From the NCBI GenBank assembly GCA_019873655.1, contig JAIOAU010000014.1:1-64000 (forward strand): 64,000 nucleotides of DNA. Direction: 5' to 3'. Below the pieces are notes generated by a model that saw nothing but the letters and a program-made list of their open reading frames with translations, searched no databases and was not told the origin of the DNA. Below are positions 55,437-63,519 of the stretch, one piece after another. The stretch's first letter is position 1. Each line of letters begins with the position of its first letter. Source of the stretch: Chloroflexota bacterium. GTDB lineage: Bacteria; Chloroflexota; Anaerolineae; Anaerolineales; Villigracilaceae. The position numbers were made by a program, and so were the translations under genes.

Positions 55437-56063
55437 TCATCCTGTCCCGAACTGTCTGTCTCCGGCGTCGCCCAGTCCGGGGACGATGTAGCCGCGTTCG
55501 TTCAGGTGATCGTCAATGGCGGCCAGGTGAATGGGGACATCCGGGTGGGCCTTTTGCAGGGCGGCGATGCCCTCCGGCGCGCCGATGAGACCGACGAACT
55601 TGATGCGCTTCACGCCCCAGCGTTTGAGAATGTCCACCGTGGCGACCGCCGAGCCGCCGGTCGCCAGCATGGGGTCGAGAACGAGGCAGACGGAAACGGT
55701 CGGCTCGACCGGCAGTTTGTTGTAGTATTCGACCGGTTTGAGCGTCTTCTCGTCCCGATAGAGGCCGATGTGCCAGACCTCGGCCTGGGGCATCAGTTCC
55801 CAGATGCCTTCCACCATTCCCAGGCCGGCGCGCAGGATCGGGACGAGGCCGATCTTGTCTTTGAGTTCTGCGCCGACCATGGGCGCCAGCGGCGTCTCGA
55901 GGGCGCGGGGCGCGGTTTGCAGGTCCAGGGTGGCCTCGTAGGCCAGCAAGCCGGCGATCTCGCGCACCAATTCACGGAACTTCTTGGGTTCGGTGTTCTT
56001 GTCGCGCAGGCGGGATAGTTTATGGGCTACGAGGGGATGTTGCGAAGCGTGGACGTTCGACAT
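55437..56063 (-). CDS. upp: uracil phosphoribosyltransferase
   Basis: This salvage enzyme of 208 residues makes UMP from uracil and PRPP. It has [11 protein letters not shown], the PRPP loop [13 protein letters not shown] and the uracil-binding C-terminus [17 protein letters not shown]. The start at 56063 leaves out 11 upstream codons without a good ribosome-binding site. The size is normal. It is divergent from a CheY-like gene. Confidence 0.97.
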   Translation of the reverse strand: MSNVHASQHPLVAHKLSRLRDKNTEPKKFRELVREIAGLLAYEATLDLQTAPRALETPLAPMVGAELKDKIGLVPILRAGLGMVEGIWELMPQAEVWHIGLYRDEKTLKPVEYYNKLPVEPTVSVCLVLDPMLATGGSAVATVDILKRWGVKRIKFVGLIGAPEGIAALQKAHPDVPIHLAAIDDHLNERGYIVPGLGDAGDRQFGTG

Positions 56064-56168
56064 GGGGCCTCCCAAAAAATCGAATGAATGCGTCAAACCC
56101 CTTCTCAGGATGGTCTGAGGGCAGGAGGTTGACTTTACAATTGGGGGATATTATACCTTGCGAACTGC

Positions 56169-56197
56169 TTGACGATTCGAGCGAGTTTAGGTTATTC
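56169..56197 (+). promoter_or_regulatory. promoter of the CheY-like gene, possibly leaderless
   Basis: TTGACG (56169-56174), 17 bases, then TTATTC (56192-56197). The ATG at 56205 falls where transcription would start, and there is no Shine-Dalgarno. Confidence 0.45.
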
Positions 56198-56204
56198 TTG
56201 AGCC

Positions 56205-56570
56205 ATGAGCCTGCATGTCCTCGTCGTAGATGATAATGAAGTCAATTTGATGCTGGTGGCCAAAATATTGCAGATGGAGGGATTTCGCACCAGCGCTGCT
56301 CGGTGCGGTCGGGAAGCCATTCAGCAGGTCATCCAGGAACCTCCCGATCTGGTGATTCTCGATATCAACATGCCCGATCTGGACGGTTATTCTGTCTGTC
56401 GGCGGCTGCGCGAGCCGCCGATCAGCGCGACGATGCCGATTGTGATGTTGAGCGCTACGGTGGAAGAAAGCGACCGGCAGGCGGCTTTGCAGGCGGGCGC
56501 GAATGACATTATCTCCAAGCCTTTCGATATGGAGGATTTTCGCCAGCGGGTGCGGATGCTGGTCTCGTAA
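56205..56570 (+). CDS. single-domain response regulator
   Basis: This receiver of 121 residues has VVDDNE, the acceptor Asp in LVILDINMPDLDG, the switch in VMLSATVEES and Lys in IISKPFDM. The start is ATG at 56205, with a promoter ending only 7 bases earlier and no ribosome-binding site, so the mRNA may be leaderless. A hairpin follows the gene. There is no visible partner kinase. Confidence 0.9.
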   Translation: MSLHVLVVDDNEVNLMLVAKILQMEGFRTSAARCGREAIQQVIQEPPDLVILDINMPDLDGYSVCRRLREPPISATMPIVMLSATVEESDRQAALQAGANDIISKPFDMEDFRQRVRMLVS

Positions 56571-56579
56571 GGAGAAACG

Positions 56580-56603
56580 ATCGGGCGGCCGAAGCCGCCC
56601 GAT
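56580..56603. terminator. bidirectional hairpin between CheY-like gene and GH38
   Basis: ATCGGGCGGC (56580-56589) pairs perfectly with 56594-56603 across loop CGAA. It lies between convergent genes. Confidence 0.6.
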
Positions 56604-56607
56604 GGCT

Positions 56608-59502
56608 TTATGGCAGGAAAACCAGGCTGAGAATCTCGTGTTTCCGGGCGGGCACGGTGACGCTTCCGTCCGCTTCTGGTTTCAGGTCCTCGATTTTTTG
56701 CTCGGATAGATCGACTTTCTCCACCCGTTTGAACGGCCGCCAGGGCTTGACGGTCACGTAGATGTCTTCATTGCCCAGGTTGTAGCCGCGCGCCAGCCAG
56801 CCGCGCTGGTCGGCGGTCTGTTTGACGGCGCTGATCAGGAAGGTGCGCGGGGAGACCTCGATGAAAGAGGCGCTTGCCGTCAGCGGGCCGGGGTGCAGGT
56901 CGGTCGTCGCGGCTCGCAGGGGGACATCGAAGGCGTAAGCCTGCTCGAAGGCCTCGCGCCAGTTGCCCTTGTGGGGAATGACGGCATACTCGAATGCCCA
57001 CTCGCCGATCATCTGCGCGCCGGGCGTTTCGAGCATCGGGCCGGCATGGCCGCGGCGGGTGGAGAAATCGTCCCGCGAAAGCCAGCCGACGCAGCGCAGG
57101 AGGGTCAGGCAGACTTCCGAAGCCTCGACCGCGACCTCCGGCAGGCCGCGGTTGGCGATCATCAGGCCGCGGCGGCCGTCGCTCACGTCGGTGAAGGCGC
57201 GCTGCGGGACCTCGGGCCGGGGCTGTTCGACCCAGGTCTCGTCGTAGGCCGGGACGCCGACCCGCCGCTCGACGACCTCGAAATGGCCGTCGTGTTCGGC
57301 CTTCTCCACCGCGAACGGAGCGGGGAAGTGGACGCGCAGGCGGTGGTCGCGGGCGGCGTTGTTTACCACAGTGCGTATATCCACGCGGGGGACGCCGCTC
57401 GTCAGCGTGACTCGGCAGGTGATTCGGGTGAGGGCGATTTCCTTCGAGCGCGATCGGCGGTCGGGGGTGAGGGCGGCCGGGGTGGGCAGGTCGAGGTCGA
57501 GGGTCAGGGTTTGCTGGACGGGGCCGCGGTCGAGGAAGACGCGACGCAGGCGCGGCGTCACCAGCCGGTCGGCGGCGGGCGGGGCGTAGTTGTACTCGTC
57601 GCCGCAGTCGCCGCCGTCCACGAAGCGGTTCAGGCCGCGGTAGACGTCGCCCGTGGCCTTGTCGGTCAGGGTCAGCGTCCCGTCCTGTTCGGCTTCGACC
57701 GTGAAGAATTCGTTTTCGATGCGGTAGGGCGGGCGAGCGCGGCGCGGACGGGCGGCCAGTTTCTGCACGAAGGGCAGTTTTGCCAGCGGCAAGAGCAGGC
57801 GCGCCAGCGGCGGAATGCGGGCGGGGGCAGACTCGGCGGCCGGACGCGGAGTCAGGTAAAAGGTCTTCCAGCCCAGAGCGGGGACCTGGGGCGCGGCGAA
57901 GGTCAGGCGGGCCTTGTCGGCGGCCACGGCGCGGACGCGGAAGGTCTGGACGGACGGGTCGGCGAGAAGGGCCTCGATTTCGCCGAGGGCGCGTTCCCAG
58001 GCGGCCAGGTCCGGCGGGCGCGTCTCGCTGACGCGGGCGGTCAGGTGGACGGTCGCGTCCCGGCGTTCGATTTCGATGCCGAGGATGGCGAGGCCCATCA
58101 CGCGCCCGTCGCGGACGTTGCCGCGGAGATTGCCCAGTTCGGCGGCGGACATTTCGGCGTGAACCAGTTCGCGGCCGCCCAGTCCTTCCATCTGGTACGG
58201 GATGGGATCGCCGGACTCGTCCACGAGGTCGAAGGGCGCGGCGCTTTCGACTTCGACGGTCACGACGTCGGCGCGGGGGAAGGAGAGGGGGTTGAAGACG
58301 ATGATTGAGGATTGAAGATTGGAGATTGAAGATTGAGGCGCAGAGGTATTGATTTGTTGGGCAATGAGGTCGAGGCTCTGGCGGGTGATTTCTTCGCCGA
58401 TTTGTTCGACCTGGTCGAAGCGGACCTCCATCTCTTTGTGAACCTGGTCGATCGAGCAGCCGCAGATGGAGTCGTGCGGATGGCATTGCAGGAGCAACTT
58501 CCAGGCTTCGCGAATCAAGTTGGCAGGTTGGAACGTTTGAACGTTTGAACGTTTGAGCATGTCAACTTGTAAACTTGCAAACGTACTGAACGGTTCGGCC
58601 CATTTTTCGAGCAGGGTTTCGCAGGCGTGGTTGCGCTGTTTGATCCACATGCGGGTCGAGAGGACGCCGGGCAGCAGATGGTGGCGCTTGGGGCTGCGCA
58701 GTTCGCCGACGACGGTTGGGACGTATTTGCCCAGCAGGGCGGCCTGGACGGCGGTGAGGTAGTCGGTCAGCGTGGAATGAATCAGGTGGTCGCCGTCCAG
58801 TTTGCCTTCGGCGGCGGCGATGGCCTGGGGCAGGTCGAACGGCGGCTCCATGTGGTCGGTGCCGTGCATGAGCAGGAGGTGCGGGGCGGCGGCGTGCGGC
58901 CTCAGGCTGTCGCGCAGGCGGCGCACTTCGGCGATGAACTTTTCCGGGTCGGAGGTGGGCAGGCCGGCGGCGTTGTCGTATCCGTCGCGCAGATAGGCGG
59001 TGAAGACCCTCGATCCATCGGGGGCTTCCCACCAGAGTTCGACCGGTTCATCGGCCAGGCCGCGCCGGAACGCCGCCGTTTGGATTCCGAAGCCGCGCAG
59101 AATTTGCGGCATCTGGCCGATGTGGCCGAAGGGGTCGGGGATGTAGCCGACGCGCATCTTCGGCCCGAAGCGGCGGCAGACCTGTTCCCCCTCCAGCAGG
59201 TTGCGAATCGTCGCTTCCGGGCTGACCAGGAATTCGTCGGGCAGGATGTACCAGGGGCCGATGATTAACCGTCCGCTGCGCACCAGGCTGCGGATGGTCT
59301 CTTCCCGCTCGGGGCGCATCTGCAGATAATCTTCCAGGACGATGGCCTGGCCGTCGAGCATGAAAAAGCGAAATTGTTGGCTGGTTTCCATCTCGCTCAG
59401 CAGACCGTCGACAAGATGGACCAGCCTCAGGCGGAACTGTTGGAAGGTGCGGTACCATTCGCGGTCCCAATGGGTGTGGGAGATGAGGTGGAGGGTGGTC
59501 AT
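56608..59502 (-). CDS. GH38 alpha-mannosidase
   Basis: This protein has 964 residues. The GH38 metal-binding N-terminus is ISHTHWDREWYRTFQQFRLR (H9, H11, D13), and the nucleophile Asp is in YIPDPFGHIGQMP. The middle domain and the C-terminal beta domains follow to FLP at the end. It should act on alpha-mannosides and has no signal peptide. Two short repeats lie inside the gene in frame, encoding about residues 307-326 and 389-400. These positions are after the catalytic domain, where loops tolerate insertion. The start at 59502 was chosen by the family N-terminus. Confidence 0.9.
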   Translation of the reverse strand: MTTLHLISHTHWDREWYRTFQQFRLRLVHLVDGLLSEMETSQQFRFFMLDGQAIVLEDYLQMRPEREETIRSLVRSGRLIIGPWYILPDEFLVSPEATIRNLLEGEQVCRRFGPKMRVGYIPDPFGHIGQMPQILRGFGIQTAAFRRGLADEPVELWWEAPDGSRVFTAYLRDGYDNAAGLPTSDPEKFIAEVRRLRDSLRPHAAAPHLLLMHGTDHMEPPFDLPQAIAAAEGKLDGDHLIHSTLTDYLTAVQAALLGKYVPTVVGELRSPKRHHLLPGVLSTRMWIKQRNHACETLLEKWAEPFSTFASLQVDMLKRSNVQTFQPANLIREAWKLLLQCHPHDSICGCSIDQVHKEMEVRFDQVEQIGEEITRQSLDLIAQQINTSAPQSSISNLQSSIIVFNPLSFPRADVVTVEVESAAPFDLVDESGDPIPYQMEGLGGRELVHAEMSAAELGNLRGNVRDGRVMGLAILGIEIERRDATVHLTARVSETRPPDLAAWERALGEIEALLADPSVQTFRVRAVAADKARLTFAAPQVPALGWKTFYLTPRPAAESAPARIPPLARLLLPLAKLPFVQKLAARPRRARPPYRIENEFFTVEAEQDGTLTLTDKATGDVYRGLNRFVDGGDCGDEYNYAPPAADRLVTPRLRRVFLDRGPVQQTLTLDLDLPTPAALTPDRRSRSKEIALTRITCRVTLTSGVPRVDIRTVVNNAARDHRLRVHFPAPFAVEKAEHDGHFEVVERRVGVPAYDETWVEQPRPEVPQRAFTDVSDGRRGLMIANRGLPEVAVEASEVCLTLLRCVGWLSRDDFSTRRGHAGPMLETPGAQMIGEWAFEYAVIPHKGNWREAFEQAYAFDVPLRAATTDLHPGPLTASASFIEVSPRTFLISAVKQTADQRGWLARGYNLGNEDIYVTVKPWRPFKRVEKVDLSEQKIEDLKPEADGSVTVPARKHEILSLVFLP
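58303..58338. repeat. GATTGAAGATTG repeat within the GH38 gene
   Basis: The plus strand reads GATTGAGGATTGAAGATTGG and then repeats the word GATTGAAGATTG. The same words occur between genes at 45110-45166. In the protein the segment is Ser/Asn/Gln-rich (SSISNLQSSI). Confidence 0.85.
58527..58583. repeat. GAACGTTT repeat within the GH38 gene
   Basis: AACGTTTG occurs three times in a row, followed by a CAACTTGTAAACTTGCAAACG stretch. The protein segment is SLQVDMLKRSNVQTFQPANL. The repeat is kept in frame. Confidence 0.8.
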
Positions 59503-59515
59503 GGAGTCTCCTGTT

Positions 59516-59624
59516 TTTTGCCACAGATTAGCACAGATTACACGGATTGAAAGTTTTGCCACAGATTAGCACAGATTACACGGATTGAAAGTTTTGCCAC
59601 AGATTACACAGATTTCACGGATTA
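59516..59624. repeat. 38-bp repeat on the 3' side of the first GxxExxY gene
   Basis: Units beginning near 59520, 59558 and 59596 (period 38) contain TTTTGCCACAGATTAGCACA and ATTACACGGATTGAAAG. Their words are inverted relative to the copies at 60009-60067 on the other side of the gene. Confidence 0.85.
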
Positions 59625-59993
59625 GAGCACCAGGCGGCGGTGTTCGAGGGACTTGCCGCCGAAATTGATGAGCAGGGCTACTTTCTGCCTGGTCGCGGCG
59701 AGGTAGTGGATGGTTTGAGCCGTGTGAGCGTCGGTCAGACTGGAGGCGGCTTTGATTTCCACAATCACCTTGCCGTCAATGATGAAGTCTGCAATGTATT
59801 CGCCGACGAGTTGCTCTTTGTAGAAGACTTGCAGGTGTACCTGTTCCTCGAAGGGAATGCCGCGCAGGCGCAGTTCGTAAGCCAGCGCCTTTTGATAAAC
59901 GGTTTCGAGAAAGCCGCCGCCGAGAATCTTATGCACCTCCATCGCCGCGCCGATGATGGCGTAGGTCAACTCTTTGTACAAAAATTCGGCCAT
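59622..59993 (-). CDS. GxxExxY protein (PD-(D/E)XK-like), copy 1
   Basis: This protein has 123 residues. The name-giving motif is GFLETVY (about 28-34), and a nuclease-like core follows: GEYIADFIIDGKVIVEIKA, where the Asp and ExK fit a PD-(D/E)XK active site. The N-terminus is LTYAIIGAAMEVHKILGGG. No function is established for the family. The start at 59993 follows GGAGG; 60008 is possible. It is nearly the same size and sequence as the gene at 62651-63022 and sits between inverted copies of its own repeat. Confidence 0.9.
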   Translation of the reverse strand: MAEFLYKELTYAIIGAAMEVHKILGGGFLETVYQKALAYELRLRGIPFEEQVHLQVFYKEQLVGEYIADFIIDGKVIVEIKAASSLTDAHTAQTIHYLAATRQKVALLINFGGKSLEHRRLVL

Positions 59994-60008
59994 TTTTCCT
60001 CCAAGCAA

Positions 60009-60067
60009 TTCTGTGTAATCTGTGAAATCTGTGGCTCAAAATGTTCTGTGTAATCTGTGAAATCTGT
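60009..60067. repeat. 35-bp repeat on the 5' side of the first GxxExxY gene
   Basis: TTCTGTGTAATCTGTGAAAT begins at 60009 and again at 60044 (period 35), each followed by CTGTGGCT. The reverse complement (CCACAGATTTCACAGATTAC) matches the words at 59516-59624. Confidence 0.85.
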
Positions 60068-60069
60068 GG

Positions 60070-62589
60070 CTACAACTTGACGCGTTCCTCGGTCAATTTC
60101 TTCGCTTCCTCCATTGCCGTCTCGCGGTTGGTGATGGGGAAACGGTCATTCAGTGGGCTGAGACGCGCCCCCAGCGCGCTGGAAGCCCACATCGTCCACG
60201 CCAGCGGGCGGACGAAGCCGGTCAGGCCGGCGGCCAGTTTGAACTCGTCCAGAGTCGCCCGGTCCCAGCCGCCGAAGAGGCCGTAGAAGAACAGGTACAC
60301 GGGGAAGGACGGCAGGACGCCGATGAAGAAGATGAGCACGCTGGAAATCTGGTCGGCCTGCCAGATGAGACCGGTCACCCAGCGCAGGAGCGCCCAGTGG
60401 ACGGCCCCGGCCAGGAGCGGCGCGCCGAGCGACTGCCAGAAGTAGAAGCGCTGCGGGAAGCATAATTTATGGTTGACGAAGTAGGCGACGATGTCCTTGC
60501 TTAGCAGGGCGATGAAATAGGCGATGATGAGACCGGTAATCTGGTAGCGGCCGACCAAAAACAGCGCCAGGATGACGCGCAGGACCTGCTCGCCGAAGAC
60601 CAGCGCTGACTTGAGATAGGGGCGGTTCGAGCCGAGTTGCACCTGGTCGCCGACCCAGGAGGGGTACTGAATCGCGCCCCAGATGGCGAGCGGGATGACG
60701 TAGAGCGCGCCGCGCGCGAACTCCGGCCCCGAGGCGCCGAGGATGAATCGGTCGGCTACGGCCAGCAGCACCGCGCCCAGGAAGGCCGAAATCATCCCGC
60801 CATATTTGTACATCATCACTGAGTAATACTGGCTGAGGATGCGCTTGCCGTTGGAGATGGCTTCCGAGATGGCGGCCATGGCCCCCTCAAAGAGGGTGGC
60901 AATCACCTGAAAGGCGAAGACAAAATTCTGCGCCAGGCCCCAGTTGCCCCAGATTTCAGCGTAGTTGATGAGCCGCGCCTGCGTGATGGCGATCTCGGCG
61001 GCCTGACCGAGCGCCCAGGCAATCGAGCCGAGCATGCCAAAGAAACCGAACTTGAAGCCGGTCTTGATGGTGTCCCAGTCGAAGTGCGCCAGGAACAGGA
61101 CGCGGGCGTTGTAGCCCAGCCGCCGGTACAGGTACAGGCCGAGCAGGAAAGCGCTCAACTCGGCGGCGTAGGCGGCCATCCCCAGGCCGAGCAGTCCGCC
61201 CATTGCGCCGCCCATCGCCGGGTGGCTCTTGCCCCAGGCGTACATCAGGCCGACAAAAATCGGCTGGATGGCCATCGGAATCATGGTCAGGAACACATCC
61301 AGGATACGCGAATAGTCGCCGCGCTGCAGGCCGTTGAACGAGTGGCGCATCACCTGATAGAAGCCGGGGATTTGGATGAACGAGTGGATGATGATGCTCC
61401 AGGCGTAGAGCGCATAGGCCGACCTGGGGGCGACCGTGCTGGCGACCGCCACCACCAGCGCGACCTGCACCGCGCCCGAAAGCGCCTGCCACCAGACGAA
61501 CATCTGTCCGTACTTGATGCCGCGCTTCGGGTCGTGGACGCGGTACTGCGCCAGGAACTTGACGTAGGCCTCGCTCGTCCCCATGTCGAAGAACTGCCAG
61601 GCCAGGGCAAAGAACTGCGTCACCCGCCCCCAGATTCCCAGCGCCTGCGCCGAGGGCAGGATATAGACCGGCAGGATGAGATTCTGGTAGATAATCAGCG
61701 GGATGAACAGGACCAGCCCCATGCCAAGCGCCACCAGGAAGCCCGACAGCGGACGGTGGAAGCCGACCTGCGACCACTCGGTCTGCTCTTCGCGGATCTC
61801 GAACTTGCTCCGGTCGGCGACGATTTGGTCCAGCGCTTCGGGGTGGTTCCGGCTGTAGCGCCGCACCAGCAGGAATACGACCACGACTGTGGTCAATAGA
61901 AGCGCCATGATGACGAACAGAATGTTGCGCTCCCGCGCGTGCGGGACGGGCGAGGCGGGGTAATCGGCAAACGAGAGCGGCGTCCGCCCGGCGGCGCGGG
62001 TGACCAGGTGGTAAATCAGGTAGTTGTAGTAAGCCCAGTCCTGAATTTGCGGATTGACGTCATCCAGGAAGACGTTGAAGACATAGACGCCCGGCCGCGC
62101 CTGCCAGAGCAGCCATTCGCCGGTCTCATAGCCGACCACCAGCGGCTGGACGGAGGAGGACGGCGTATCGACCTGGAAGCGGTCGCGCACCTGGGGCGCG
62201 CCGTTCCAGATGATGTCGCGCGTGACCGAATCCTCCACGTCCAGTTCGATGGGGCTGACGGCCTCGCTGCGCGGCGTCAGGGCGAGGCGGACTCCGGTGA
62301 CGGTCTCCACGTCCGCGGCGGAGAGGCCCGGCCCGAGAATCAGCACCAGACCCGCGCCGCGCTCGATTTGGGCCGCGGCCGCCTGCGGGTCCGGGATGAC
62401 GCCGTTCAGGACGAGGACATCCGCCTGGGCCGGGTCGTCCACGATGGAGAAGCCGGCCAGTCCCAGGGCGGTGGTCACGCTCCCCGCTTCGCCGGCGTAG
62501 TAGACGCGCAGGGTGGAGTCTGCCGAGGCTGGCGAGGCGGAGAGGAGAAGAAGTGTGACGATGAGGAGGGAGAAGATGATTTTTCGCAT
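60070..62589 (-). CDS. large membrane protein: ectodomain plus flippase-like polytopic region
   Basis: This protein has 839 residues with a signal peptide (about 1-22). The exported domain (about 23-225, LRVYYAGEAGSVTTALGLAG) has the strand/helix order of a ThuA or glutamine-amidotransferase-like Rossmann fold with no obvious catalytic Cys. A membrane helix (about 235-260) leads to about 12 more membrane helices (from about 300) that resemble MATE/polysaccharide flippases of the Wzx group. Glycan export is a guess. The start at 62589 lies beside a repeat. It is flanked by both GxxExxY genes. Confidence 0.7.
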   Translation of the reverse strand: MRKIIFSLLIVTLLLLSASPASADSTLRVYYAGEAGSVTTALGLAGFSIVDDPAQADVLVLNGVIPDPQAAAAQIERGAGLVLILGPGLSAADVETVTGVRLALTPRSEAVSPIELDVEDSVTRDIIWNGAPQVRDRFQVDTPSSSVQPLVVGYETGEWLLWQARPGVYVFNVFLDDVNPQIQDWAYYNYLIYHLVTRAAGRTPLSFADYPASPVPHARERNILFVIMALLLTTVVVVFLLVRRYSRNHPEALDQIVADRSKFEIREEQTEWSQVGFHRPLSGFLVALGMGLVLFIPLIIYQNLILPVYILPSAQALGIWGRVTQFFALAWQFFDMGTSEAYVKFLAQYRVHDPKRGIKYGQMFVWWQALSGAVQVALVVAVASTVAPRSAYALYAWSIIIHSFIQIPGFYQVMRHSFNGLQRGDYSRILDVFLTMIPMAIQPIFVGLMYAWGKSHPAMGGAMGGLLGLGMAAYAAELSAFLLGLYLYRRLGYNARVLFLAHFDWDTIKTGFKFGFFGMLGSIAWALGQAAEIAITQARLINYAEIWGNWGLAQNFVFAFQVIATLFEGAMAAISEAISNGKRILSQYYSVMMYKYGGMISAFLGAVLLAVADRFILGASGPEFARGALYVIPLAIWGAIQYPSWVGDQVQLGSNRPYLKSALVFGEQVLRVILALFLVGRYQITGLIIAYFIALLSKDIVAYFVNHKLCFPQRFYFWQSLGAPLLAGAVHWALLRWVTGLIWQADQISSVLIFFIGVLPSFPVYLFFYGLFGGWDRATLDEFKLAAGLTGFVRPLAWTMWASSALGARLSPLNDRFPITNRETAMEEAKKLTEERVKL

Positions 62590-62600
62590 AGAGCCTCTTT

Positions 62601-62633
62601 TTTTGCCACGAATTACACGAATGATACGAATTT
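62601..62633. repeat. single repeat copy on the 3' side of the second GxxExxY gene
   Basis: TTTTGCCACGAATTACACGA and ATGATACGAATTT form one unit. It is in inverted orientation to the array at 63041-63519. Confidence 0.75.
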
Positions 62634-62650
62634 GGATATTGGGCTGCGAA

Positions 62651-63022
62651 TTATTTGACAATCCTTTTCTGCTGGAGGGAGGAACTTCCAAAGTTGAGCA
62701 AAATGGCGAGACGGTAGCCGGTGGCGGCCAGGTAATTGTGAGCCTGGGCTTCGTGCGCCGGGTTCAGTGCCGAGACGGATTTGATTTCCAGAATAATCTT
62801 GCCATCAATCACAAAATCTGCCACATATTCTCCCACCAGGACGCCCTTGTAATGCACCGGCAGGCGGACCTGCTCTTCGAAAGGGATGCCGCGCAATCTC
62901 AATTCATGCGCCAGGGCGGCCTGATACACGGCTTCCAGAAATCCCGGGCCAAGAATTTTGTGCACTTCCATCGCCGCGCCGATGACCGCGTATGACAACT
63001 CTTTGAAAAGGATTTCCACCAT
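62651..63022 (-). CDS. GxxExxY protein (PD-(D/E)XK-like), copy 2
   Basis: This protein has 123 residues and is a close relative of copy 1. The motif is GFLEAVY, the nuclease-like core GEYVADFVIDGKIILEIKS, and the N-terminus is LSYAVIGAAMEVHKILGPG. The start at 63022 has GGAG upstream. The reading frame stays open for hundreds of codons upstream only because it runs through the stop-free repeat array. The upstream transcript would be made almost wholly of that array. Confidence 0.9.
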   Translation of the reverse strand: MVEILFKELSYAVIGAAMEVHKILGPGFLEAVYQAALAHELRLRGIPFEEQVRLPVHYKGVLVGEYVADFVIDGKIILEIKSVSALNPAHEAQAHNYLAATGYRLAILLNFGSSSLQQKRIVK

Positions 63023-63040
63023 TTTGTCTCCAAAAATTTT

Positions 63041-63519
63041 TCGTGTAATTCGTGAAATTCGTGGTCGACCAACAACTTTCGTATAATTCGTGAAATTCGT
63101 GGCCGACCAACAACTTTCGTATAATTCGTGAAATTCGTGGTCGACCAACAACTTTCGTATAATTCGTGAAATTCGTGGTCGACCAACAACTTTCGTATAA
63201 TTCGTGAAATTCGTGGCCGACCAACAACTTTCGTATAATTCGTGAAATTCGTGGCCGACCAACAACTTTCGTATAATTCGTGAAATTCGTGGCCGACCAA
63301 CAACTTTCGTATAATTCGTGAAATTCGTGGCCGACCAACAACTTTCGTATAATTCGTGAAATTCGTGGCTAACCGAAACTTTCGTGTAATTCGTGAAATT
63401 CGTGGCCAACCGAAACTTTCGTGTAATTCGTGAAATTCGTGGCCAACCGAAACTTTCGTGTAATTCGTGAAATTCGTGGCCAACCGAAACTTTCGTGTAA
63501 TTCGTGAAATTCGTGGCTA
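63041..63519. repeat. 480-bp tandem array of 37/38-bp units
   Basis: About eight 38-bp units start at 63073, 63111, 63149, 63187, 63225, 63263, 63301 and 63339, then about four 37-bp units at 63371, 63408, 63445 and 63482. All units share TTCGTGAAATTCGTGG. The first group carries CGACCAACAACTTTCGTATA and the second CCAACCGAAACTTTCGTGTA. The stretch of 494 bases between the two genes holds nothing else. Confidence 0.95.

Noticed and set aside
63041-63519. CRISPR array at the right end
   Set aside because: The whole unit including the would-be spacer is identical from copy to copy, so there are no unique spacers; it is a tandem repeat.
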